In this document: positions 1 to 5,394 of the stretch, one piece after another | How the letters are laid out: each line of letters starts with the position of its first letter | Numbering within the stretch: the stretch's first letter is position 1 | Origin: an uncultured Pseudomonadota bacterium | GTDB taxonomy: Bacteria; Pseudomonadota; Gammaproteobacteria; Burkholderiales; Methylophilaceae | Reading direction: 5' to 3' | Assembly: GCA_903860085.1 (NCBI GenBank) | Contig: CAIOPD010000080.1 | Coordinates: 1 to 5,394 of the forward strand | Length of the DNA stretch: 5,394 bases | The notes under the pieces: generated by a model | Databases searched by the model: none | Seen by the model: only the letters and a program-made list of their open reading frames with translations | What the model was told of the DNA's origin: nothing | Translations under genes and position numbers: made by a program

Positions 1-734
1 TCCATGCTCGCCAAAGACACATCGCTTAAGTGAATTTTACGCGTTACTTTTAATCCATCTTTGCCATAAATTGTGACGCCATCACGTCGCACTTCTGCCA
101 CATCGCCATCTTCTAGATAAATCACTTTACGAGTAACTGATAGCACTGCGGACACATCGGAAGCGATGAAATTTTCGCCGTCACCCAATCCAATCAGGAG
201 CGGACAACCCAAGCGAGCAGTAATCATTATATTCGGCTCTTTCACCGAAATAACGCTAATAGCAAAAGCACCGCTTAACTCCGCTACTGCTTTTTGGGTA
301 GCGCCTAGCAATGCTATGCCTTGATTATGGTAATAATGAATCAGATGTGCGATGACTTCTGTATCGGTCTGCGAAGTAAACTCATAGCCTAAAGCTTGCA
401 AGCGTGCGCGTTGTTCGTCATGATTTTCGATAATGCCGTTATGCACAACAGCAATTTCGCCCTTGGATACATGTGGATGCGCGTTGCTTTCCGTTACCCC
501 GCCATGAGTTGCCCAACGCGTGTGACCAATACCAACCTGGCCATTCAGTTGAATCTCATTAGCTTTGTCTGTCATTGCAGCAACACGGCCTACAGCACGT
601 ACACGCTCAATACCGCTGGCATTTAACACCGCAATGCCAGCTGAATCATAGCCACGGTATTCTAAACGGGCAAGACCCTCGATCAGGGTTGACACTACAT
701 TTCTATTTGCAACTGCACCGACAATGCCACACAT
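1..734 (-). CDS. glmS: Glutamine--fructose-6-phosphate aminotransferase GlmS, 5' part (partial)
   Basis: Cytosolic enzyme that makes glucosamine-6-phosphate from fructose-6-phosphate and glutamine, the first committed step to UDP-GlcNAc. The reading frame starts at ATG 734-732 and runs off the left edge after 244 codons, so only the N-terminal class II (Ntn) glutaminase domain and the start of the linker are visible; the two SIS isomerase domains lie outside. The start MCGIVGA places the nucleophilic cysteine at residue 2, exposed after Met removal. Other family residues are present: LEYRGYDSAG (24-33), HTRWATHG (71-78), the oxyanion-hole Asn-Gly in VHNGIIEN (99-100), and SQTDTEV (121-127) with the substrate-binding Asp124. 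The start lies 19 bases after the glmU stop, preceded by a weak Shine-Dalgarno (AGAAAG, 10 bases away), so it is probably cotranscribed with glmU. The gap is too short for a glmS ribozyme. No disruption is seen. Confidence 0.97.
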   Translation of the reverse strand, partial: MCGIVGAVANRNVVSTLIEGLARLEYRGYDSAGIAVLNASGIERVRAVGRVAAMTDKANEIQLNGQVGIGHTRWATHGGVTESNAHPHVSKGEIAVVHNGIIENHDEQRARLQALGYEFTSQTDTEVIAHLIHYYHNQGIALLGATQKAVAELSGAFAISVISVKEPNIMITARLGCPLLIGLGDGENFIASDVSAVLSVTRKVIYLEDGDVAEVRRDGVTIYGKDGLKVTRKIHLSDVSLASM

Positions 735-753
735 AAGGTTTTATCTTTCTAGT

Positions 754-2124
754 TTATTTTGTTAGCTTGCTTGGGCGCTTCCACGCTGCGATGGATTTTT
801 GTTCTTTAGCGCGGCAAAAAGTGAGTTGATTTGCGGGAGCATCTCGCGTAATGGTAGATCCGGCAGCAATCGTAGCGCCCTGGCCAATAGTAATCGGTGC
901 CACCAACTGTGTATCAGAACCGATAAAAACATCGTCTTCAATGATGGTTCTATATTTATTAACACCGTCGTAATTGCAGGTAATAGTGCCCGCACCAATG
1001 TTCACGTTTTTACCTACTGTTGTATCGCCTACATAGCTTAGATGATTGATTTTACTACCCTTATCTACTTGGCTATTTTTTAACTCAACAAAGTTTCCTA
1101 CATGCGCCTGTGCTGCAAGCACTGTCCCTGGACGTAGTCGAGCATATGGGCCTATGTGGCAATCCTCGCCAATCTGTACATCTTCGATATGCGTAAATGC
1201 TGCTATTAAGGTTCCTGCTGCAATGTGTGCATTTTTGATTACACAATTTGAAGCAATTTTTACATTATCTCCAAGACTAACATCACCCTCAAATACGCAA
1301 TTCACATCAATCTCAACATCGCGTCCACATTTTAAAGTTCCGCGTACATCAATCCGTGCAGAGTCTTTTAGGGTAACCCCTTGTTCAAGTAATTTTTGAG
1401 CAATACGGGTTTGGTAAATACGTTCGATCTTTGCCAAATCTTGTTTTGAATTAATACCTGTTACTGACCATTCATCATCAGTGATTTCAGCCACGACGGC
1501 CACACCTTGTTGTGCTGCAATTTTTACAATGTCAGTTAAGTAAAATTCACCTTGTGCGTTGTCATTATTAAGTTGAGCCAACCAAGGAATGAGATGCACA
1601 TTAGGAAGCGCCATAATGCCTGTATTGACCTCTGCAATTGCACGTTGCTCAACGCTGGCGTCTTTATGCTCCACAATTGCTGTTACGCTTCCGCTAGGAT
1701 CACGCAAGATGCGTCCATAGCCTGTGGGGTCAGTTTTATGAAACGAGAGGATAGCCATCTGCGTAGCGGCTAAATCCACTAACTTTTTACAAGCATCCGC
1801 ATCAACTAATGGTACATCGCCTAGCAAAATGAGTGTTTTCGCATCTGCTTCTAAATGTGCGATTGCCTGCTGTACGGCGTGACCAGTTCCATTTTGATGC
1901 TCTTGATTAACCCATATGACCTTTTCATCGTTGATGGCCGCACGAACCTCAGCGCCACCATAACCATAGACCACAATAATTCTTGATGCATCTAATTTTT
2001 TTGCGCAATCAATGACATGGGCTAGGATAGGTTTAGCACCAATCTTATGCAATACCTTAGGGGTATCGGAGTGCATGCGCGTACCTTTACCCGCAGCTAA
2101 GATGACGATATTTAATTTATTCAT
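754..2124 (-). CDS. glmU: Bifunctional UDP-GlcNAc pyrophosphorylase / glucosamine-1-phosphate acetyltransferase GlmU
   Basis: Cytosolic enzyme making the last two steps to UDP-N-acetylglucosamine: acetyl-CoA-dependent acetylation of glucosamine-1-phosphate, then uridylylation with UTP. At 456 residues it has the length of the E. coli protein. The N-terminal Rossmann-like uridyltransferase domain (about 1-227) carries LAAGKGTRM (9-17) with Arg16, Lys23, QNGTGHA (77-83), and the Mg-binding pair Asp103 (LLGDVPL) and Asn225 (VTGIN). After a linker helix, the C-terminal left-handed beta-helix (about 250-440) shows hexapeptide repeats and the acetyltransferase residues Arg331 (ARLRPG), Lys349 (VELKN), catalytic His361 (INHLSYVGD) and Asn384 (TCNYDG). 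MNKLNIVILAAG is a natural N terminus, but no Shine-Dalgarno precedes the ATG. It follows the atp operon across a terminator and precedes glmS by 19 bases. One small oddity is Tyr55 in VYGYGG, where E. coli has His. Confidence 0.98.
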   Translation of the reverse strand: MNKLNIVILAAGKGTRMHSDTPKVLHKIGAKPILAHVIDCAKKLDASRIIVVYGYGGAEVRAAINDEKVIWVNQEHQNGTGHAVQQAIAHLEADAKTLILLGDVPLVDADACKKLVDLAATQMAILSFHKTDPTGYGRILRDPSGSVTAIVEHKDASVEQRAIAEVNTGIMALPNVHLIPWLAQLNNDNAQGEFYLTDIVKIAAQQGVAVVAEITDDEWSVTGINSKQDLAKIERIYQTRIAQKLLEQGVTLKDSARIDVRGTLKCGRDVEIDVNCVFEGDVSLGDNVKIASNCVIKNAHIAAGTLIAAFTHIEDVQIGEDCHIGPYARLRPGTVLAAQAHVGNFVELKNSQVDKGSKINHLSYVGDTTVGKNVNIGAGTITCNYDGVNKYRTIIEDDVFIGSDTQLVAPITIGQGATIAAGSTITRDAPANQLTFCRAKEQKSIAAWKRPSKLTK

Positions 2125-2140
2125 TAATGAGATATTTTTG

Positions 2141-2169
2141 ATAATGCATGGTTACTGAAAGTATAACAA
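2141..2169 (-). promoter_or_regulatory. Alternative sigma-70-like promoter for glmU-glmS
   Basis: On the minus strand TTGTTA (2169-2164) and CATTAT (2146-2141) are 17 bases apart, each matching four of six consensus positions. Transcription would start near 2133-2135, leaving a leader of only about 10 bases, consistent with the absence of a Shine-Dalgarno but unusual. It overlaps the extended -10 candidate; at most one may be real. Confidence 0.25.
2160..2168 (-). promoter_or_regulatory. Candidate extended -10 promoter for glmU-glmS
   Basis: On the minus strand the sequence reads TGTTATACT, matching the sigma-70 extended -10 pattern TGnTATAAT with one mismatch. No -35 box is recognisable at 17 bases upstream, where the terminator stem lies; extended -10 promoters can work without one. 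The inferred start is near 2153-2155, giving a leader of roughly 30 bases before glmU. This is pattern recognition only. Confidence 0.4.
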
Positions 2170-2194
2170 AAAAGGCAGCCTAGGCTGCCTTTTT
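2168..2194 (-). terminator. Rho-independent terminator of the atp operon, symmetric
   Basis: A perfect palindrome lies 24 bases after the atpC stop: a GGCAGCC/GGCTGCC core flanked by five A and five T on each side (2169-2194). In RNA this gives an 11-bp stem with a CUAG tetraloop followed, on the minus strand, by six U residues. Because the arms are A-tract and T-tract it could also act on the plus strand, but no plus-strand gene needs it. It separates the ATP synthase genes from glmU-glmS. Confidence 0.93.
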
Positions 2195-2218
2195 GCTTAG
2201 GTTAAAGTAACCCTAAAT

Positions 2219-2644
2219 TTAATGCGTATTTTTACGTAAACGCTCAATGGCTTGAATTTGCGCTAGCGCTTCAGATAACTCTGCTTGGGCTTTTGCATAG
2301 TCCATCTCAGAAGTTCTATTCTGCATAGCTTCCATTGCTGCTTCTTTTGCGGCAATGGCTTTCGCTTCATCTAAATCATGTCCACGCACCGCGGTATCAG
2401 CCAACACAGTAATTAAACCTGGTTGCACTTCCAACAATCCACCTGAGATAAATATCAAAGTCTCTTCTGCATTGTCAGCAAGTTTGATGCGTAATGCACC
2501 TGGTTTGATGGTTGTGACCATTGGCGCGTGATGTGGGTAAATACCCACTTCACCGGCGCTGGCAGGGGCTACAACAAACTCGGCTTCGCCAGAGAATATT
2601 GAAGCTTCTGCACTTACTACATCGATATGAACTGTATTTGCCAT
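2219..2644 (-). CDS. atpC: F1Fo ATP synthase epsilon subunit AtpC
   Basis: Central-stalk subunit of F1 on the cytoplasmic face of the membrane. It binds gamma and the c-ring, couples rotation, and its C-terminal helices can inhibit ATP hydrolysis. The 141 residues have the usual two-part layout: an N-terminal beta-sandwich (about 1-86) with the conserved stretch GEVGIYPHHAPM (31-42) and the hydrophobic core FISGGLLEV (65-73), then an Ala/Glu-rich helical hairpin (about 90-138). The ATG has a clear Shine-Dalgarno, AAGGA, six bases upstream. It is the last gene of the atp operon: 49 bases after atpD and followed by the terminator. The gap to atpD is AT-rich and contains a stem-loop. No disruption is seen. 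Confidence 0.97.
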   Translation of the reverse strand: MANTVHIDVVSAEASIFSGEAEFVVAPASAGEVGIYPHHAPMVTTIKPGALRIKLADNAEETLIFISGGLLEVQPGLITVLADTAVRGHDLDEAKAIAAKEAAMEAMQNRTSEMDYAKAQAELSEALAQIQAIERLRKNTH

Positions 2645-2661
2645 CTTTTTTCCTTAAACAA

Positions 2662-2701
2662 TTAACTAATAACTAAAGTCTAACGACCATCAATTAGTTA
2701 A
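2662..2701 (-). repeat. Inverted repeat spanning the atpD stop codon
   Basis: Perfect 9-base arms, TTAACTAAT (2662-2670) and ATTAGTTAA (2693-2701), with a 22-base loop. The right arm contains the atpD stop (2694-2696) and the left arm lies just upstream of the atpC ribosome site. The left arm also overlaps a tandem TAACTAA x2 (2663-2676). The stem is all A-U except one G-C pair and lacks a U-tract, so it is not a terminator. Confidence 0.45.
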
Positions 2702-4121
2702 GTGTTTTTGCTTTTTCTACTGCTTCCTCAATACCGCCAACCATGTAGAACGCTTGCTCTGGTAGATGATCGTATTCGCCGGCAACAATAGCTTTGAAAC
2801 CTTTAATCGTTTCTTTTAGCGGTACATATTTACCTGGCGCACCTGTAAATACTTCAGCAACGTGGAACGGTTGTGACAAGAAACGTTGAATTTTACGTGC
2901 ACGGCCAACGGCTAATTTATCTTCCGGTGACAACTCGTCCATACCCAAAATAGCGATAATGTCGCGTAGTTCTTTATAGCGTTGCAATGTCACTTGCACT
3001 GAACGCGCAACGTTGTAATGCTCTTCACCAACGACTAATGGATCTAATTGGCGTGATGTTGAATCAAGTGGATCTACCGCTGGATAGATACCAAGAGAAG
3101 CAATGTCACGTGATAACACAACAGTTGAATCCAAATGCTGGAATGTGGTTGCTGGTGATGGATCTGTCAAATCATCTGCAGGTACGTAAACGGCTTGAAT
3201 AGACGTAATAGAACCTGCTTTAGTAGAGGTAATACGCTCTTGTAAACGGCCCATCTCATCAGCCAATGTTGGTTGGTAACCTACCGCTGAAGGCATACGG
3301 CCTAACAGCGCTGATACTTCAGTACCGGCTAATGTGTAGCGATAAATATTATCAACGAAGAACAATACATCTCGTCCTTCATCACGGAACTTTTCAGCCA
3401 TTGTCAAACCAGAAAGCGCTACACGTAAACGGTTGCCTGGTGGTTCGTTCATTTGACCAAACACCATCGCTACTTTTGATTCTTTCATGTTATCAAGTTT
3501 GATAACACCTGCTTCTGCCATTTCATGGTAGAAGTCATTACCTTCACGAGTACGCTCGCCCACACCAGCAAATACTGATAAGCCTGAGTGTTGTTTCGCA
3601 ATGTTGTTAATCAGTTCTAGCATGTTAACGGTTTTACCTACACCGGCACCACCAAACAAACCAACTTTACCGCCTTTAGCAAACGGGCAAACCAAGTCAA
3701 TCACTTTAATACCCGTTTCTAGCAAGTCTACTGATGGAGATAACTCTTCAAAAGTTGGTGCTTTTTGGTGAATAGCGCGACGCTCGTCACATTCAATCGG
3801 ACCAGCCTCATCAATTGGGCGACCCAATACATCCATAATGCGGCCTAGTGTACCAACGCCAACTGGCACGGTAATTTGGCTACCTGTAGATCTAAACATT
3901 GCACCGCGTGACAAGCCATCTGATGAACCCATCGCAATGGTACGCACAATGCCGTCACCTAATTGCTGTTGAACTTCAAGTGTTAAGCCTGCTTCACCCT
4001 TGCTTGATGCGTCATCAATAATCAAGGCTTCAAACACGTGAGGCATTTGATCACGTGGAAACTCAACGTCAACCACGGCACCAATAATCTGAACTACTCT
4101 ACCAATTTTAGCTGTACTCAT
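2694..4121 (-). CDS. atpD: F1Fo ATP synthase catalytic beta subunit AtpD
   Basis: Catalytic subunit of F1; three copies alternate with alpha and make ATP from ADP and phosphate as gamma rotates. The 475 residues hold an N-terminal beta-barrel (about 1-85), the nucleotide-binding domain and a C-terminal helical domain. Visible are Walker A GGAGVGKT (157-164) with Lys163 and Thr164, catalytic Glu189 in GERTREGND, Walker B Asp257 in LFFVDN, the signature PSAVGYQPTLADEMG (277-291), PSPATTF (321-327) and the adenine-contacting Tyr346. The lever motif reads DELSPED (395-401) instead of E. coli DELSEED. It exceeds the E. coli protein by 15 residues, partly through an insertion near 204-217 that I recall as usual in Betaproteobacteria. 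The ATG has AGGA nine bases upstream. It lies 83 bases after atpG, an unusually long gap here that contains the atpG-end repeat. Confidence 0.99.
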   Translation of the reverse strand: MSTAKIGRVVQIIGAVVDVEFPRDQMPHVFEALIIDDASSKGEAGLTLEVQQQLGDGIVRTIAMGSSDGLSRGAMFRSTGSQITVPVGVGTLGRIMDVLGRPIDEAGPIECDERRAIHQKAPTFEELSPSVDLLETGIKVIDLVCPFAKGGKVGLFGGAGVGKTVNMLELINNIAKQHSGLSVFAGVGERTREGNDFYHEMAEAGVIKLDNMKESKVAMVFGQMNEPPGNRLRVALSGLTMAEKFRDEGRDVLFFVDNIYRYTLAGTEVSALLGRMPSAVGYQPTLADEMGRLQERITSTKAGSITSIQAVYVPADDLTDPSPATTFQHLDSTVVLSRDIASLGIYPAVDPLDSTSRQLDPLVVGEEHYNVARSVQVTLQRYKELRDIIAILGMDELSPEDKLAVGRARKIQRFLSQPFHVAEVFTGAPGKYVPLKETIKGFKAIVAGEYDHLPEQAFYMVGGIEEAVEKAKTLN

Positions 4122-4168
4122 TTTTTTATATCCTATTCAAACTAATCTGTTGAATGTTAATTAAATTC

Positions 4169-4216
4169 TTTTTAGGCTACTGCTTGACCTAGAAACATTG
4201 ATTTCTAGGCTACTGC
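4169..4216 (-). repeat. Direct repeat of the atpG 3' end
   Basis: The last codons of atpG are repeated downstream: 4202-4216 and 4169-4183 match at 14 of 15 bases, with an 11-base identical core (TAGGCTACTGC on the plus strand, at 4206-4216 and 4173-4183). The offset is 33 bases, an exact multiple of three, so both copies lie in the atpG frame. The one mismatch makes the first stop TAG and the second TAA. Confidence 0.75.
4188..4209 (-). repeat. Inverted repeat containing the atpG stop codon
   Basis: Perfect 8-base arms CCTAGAAA (4188-4195) and TTTCTAGG (4202-4209) enclose a 6-base loop. The atpG TAG stop (4205-4207) sits inside the 5' arm of the RNA stem. No U-tract follows, so termination is unlikely and atpD can be cotranscribed; a role in mRNA processing or stability is possible but not shown. 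Confidence 0.55.
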
Positions 4217-5071
4217 GGCTGCACCACCGACAATTTCTGAAATTTCTTTGGTAATCGCGGCTTGGCGCGCTTTGTTGTAAATCAGCTTTAAATCACCAAT
4301 TACTTCTTTTGCATTGTCAGATGCTGACTTCATAGCCACCATACGTGATGATTGCTCTGAGGCCATGTTCTCTGCCACCGCGTTGTAAACCAATGATTCA
4401 ACGTAACGCATCATCAGCTGATCAACCACAGGCTTTGCTTCTGGCTCGTAGATATAATCCCAATGTCCTTTTGGACTGCCGAGCTGCTCGCCGCTTAATG
4501 GTAACAACTGTTGCATTACCGGCTCTTGCTTCATGGTATTAATAAAACGTGTGTAACAAATGTACAGTTGATCAATTTCACCATCCGTATAAGCATCCAA
4601 CATCACTTTGATGGTGCCAATCAATGATTCTAAATGAGGTACATCACCTAAACCAGTGATGTGCGACTTAACATTTGCACCGACACGGTTCATAAAGCCG
4701 AAGCCTTTATTACCGATAGCACTAACCGTTACTGCCTTGCCTTCTGTTTCCCAAGTTTTCATCTGATTCACAGACAAACGCAACATGTTAGTGTTCAATC
4801 CACCACATAAGCCTTTATCTGAACTAATCACAATCAAACCTACATTTTTAACTACATCACGTTTAATTAAATACGGATGCTTATACTCTACTTGAGCAAA
4901 TGAAAGATGGGCTGCAACATTGCGGATTTTTTCAGCGTATGGGCGTGAGGCACGCATTCTATCTTGCGCTTTACGCATTTTAGATGCTGCCACCATTTCC
5001 ATTGCCTTAGTGATCTTGCGTGTATTTTCTACACTCTTGATCTTGGTTCTAATCTCTTTACTACCAGCCAT
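4205..5071 (-). CDS. atpG: F1Fo ATP synthase gamma subunit AtpG
   Basis: Rotor shaft of F1: its two long terminal helices form a coiled coil inside the alpha/beta hexamer, and its globular part contacts epsilon and the c-ring. At 288 residues it is one longer than E. coli gamma. The N-terminal helix has the family block SVENTRKITKAMEMVAASKMRKAQ (split here as SVENTRKITKAM, 13-24, and EMVAASKMRKAQ, 25-36), including Met24. The central Rossmann-like part has SSDKGLCGGLN (83-93). The C-terminal helix ends NKARQAAITKEISEIVGGAAAVA (split as NKARQAAITKE, 266-276, and ISEIVGGAAAVA, 277-288). The ATG has AGGA seven bases upstream. It is 22 bases after atpA. The stop is TAG, inside a hairpin, and a copy of the gene's last codons follows in frame 33 bases on. 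The GGAAAV(A) ending is the usual one, so TAG is taken as the true stop. Confidence 0.98.
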   Translation of the reverse strand: MAGSKEIRTKIKSVENTRKITKAMEMVAASKMRKAQDRMRASRPYAEKIRNVAAHLSFAQVEYKHPYLIKRDVVKNVGLIVISSDKGLCGGLNTNMLRLSVNQMKTWETEGKAVTVSAIGNKGFGFMNRVGANVKSHITGLGDVPHLESLIGTIKVMLDAYTDGEIDQLYICYTRFINTMKQEPVMQQLLPLSGEQLGSPKGHWDYIYEPEAKPVVDQLMMRYVESLVYNAVAENMASEQSSRMVAMKSASDNAKEVIGDLKLIYNKARQAAITKEISEIVGGAAAVA

Positions 5072-5093
5072 TTTTTTATCCTAAATAGTAGGT

Positions 5094-5394
5094 TTAGTAA
5101 GCGTTAGTTGCTTTGAAGTCTTGAATTGCTGCTTCAACGGCTTTTTCATTATCGCCAGCTAAGTCTTTGCTTGATTCAATGCCATCCATTAGCTTTTTGT
5201 ATTTAGAGCTCATGAAGCCATGTAAAGCATTTTCAAATGCCAACACTTTATTGGTTGGAACATCATCAAAGTAGCCTTTATTGGCTGCTAATAATGTAAT
5301 CGCCATGTCTGAAACGCTTAATGGTGCGTATTGCGCTTGTTTCATTAACTCAGTAAACATACGACCGCGATCTAACTGCTTACGTGTTGCCTCA
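5094..5394 (-). CDS. atpA: F1Fo ATP synthase alpha subunit AtpA, C-terminal end (partial)
   Basis: Non-catalytic nucleotide-binding subunit of the F1 hexamer. Only the last 99 residues plus the TAA stop are inside the window; the start and the nucleotide-binding domain lie beyond the right edge. The visible part is the C-terminal helical bundle, beginning EATRKQLDRGR and continuing into KQAQYAPLSV, then LLAANKGYFDDVP, and ending in DFKATNAY. These align by eye with the end of E. coli alpha (ATRNQLDHGQ, KQKQYAPMSV, FKATQSW). The reading frame continues open to the window edge, upstream of the first internal Met at 5360. It is separated from atpG by 22 bases that hold the atpG ribosome site, as expected within one operon. 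Confidence 0.96.
   Translation of the reverse strand, partial: EATRKQLDRGRMFTELMKQAQYAPLSVSDMAITLLAANKGYFDDVPTNKVLAFENALHGFMSSKYKKLMDGIESSKDLAGDNEKAVEAAIQDFKATNAY

Noticed and set aside
735..753. A glmS ribozyme/riboswitch ahead of glmS
   Set aside because: Only 19 bases separate glmU from glmS, far too short, and that ribozyme is typical of Gram-positive bacteria.
762..998. Minus-strand 78-codon open frame inside glmU in another frame
   Set aside because: Fully contained in the 3' part of glmU, with no family resemblance; a frame shadow.
395..1773. Several plus-strand open frames of 65-117 codons antisense to glmS and glmU, including 1046-1399
   Set aside because: They lie entirely opposite well-conserved genes, have no recognisable domains and no credible ribosome sites, and look like shadows of the coding strand.
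2919..2939. DELSPED in place of DELSEED in the AtpD lever motif
   Set aside because: I recall the Pro variant as common in betaproteobacterial beta subunits, so it is a lineage trait rather than a defect.
4188..4209. Intrinsic terminator between atpG and atpD
   Set aside because: The stem has no following U-tract on either strand, and atpD has its own ribosome site in an evident operon.
5072..5082. Nearly identical A-rich leaders before atpG and atpD (AGGATA followed by an A run)
   Set aside because: Both are ordinary Shine-Dalgarno plus A-rich spacers; the similarity is too short to imply more.

Overview
The window is a bacterial chromosome segment with every gene on the minus strand, so it reads from right to left. 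It holds the 3' half of an F-type (F1Fo) ATP synthase operon followed by the two amino-sugar genes glmU and glmS. Transcription order is atpA (3' end only), atpG, atpD, atpC, a strong bidirectional terminator, glmU, glmS (5' part only). The gene order atpA-G-D-C-glmU-glmS and the protein sequences point to a proteobacterium. The insertion-containing beta subunit and its DELSPED motif resemble Betaproteobacteria as I remember them, and the moderately AT-rich composition would suit a group such as Methylophilaceae. That placement is inference from memory, not a search.

Region by region (in + coordinates): 1-734 is the N-terminal glutaminase domain and the beginning of the linker of GlmS, cut by the window edge. 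754-2124 is complete bifunctional GlmU. 2125-2218 is a compact control region with a perfect-palindrome terminator (2168-2194) directly abutting promoter-like sequence for glmU, plus a possible 10-codon upstream ORF overlapping the glmU start. 2219-2644 is AtpC (epsilon), 2694-4121 AtpD (catalytic beta), 4205-5071 AtpG (gamma), and 5094-5394 the C-terminal 99 residues of AtpA (alpha). There is no gene-free stretch longer than 94 bases.

The atp genes encode the F1 head and its central stalk: alpha/beta hexamer, gamma rotor shaft, epsilon regulatory subunit. GlmU and GlmS together supply UDP-N-acetylglucosamine. GlmS makes glucosamine-6-phosphate from fructose-6-phosphate and glutamine; GlmM (not in the window) isomerises it; GlmU acetylates and uridylates it for peptidoglycan and lipopolysaccharide. 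The terminator and promoter-like elements suggest glmU-glmS is a separate transcription unit from the atp operon.

The genes are ordinary housekeeping genes with intact catalytic residues, and I see no new system here. The points worth a second look are small and intergenic. The 3' end of atpG is repeated 33 bases downstream in the same frame, so reading through its TAG stop would add a 10-residue tail again ending in AVA. A hairpin contains that TAG. A second hairpin spans the atpD stop. The glmU leader is compact, lacks a Shine-Dalgarno sequence and carries an overlapping micro-ORF.
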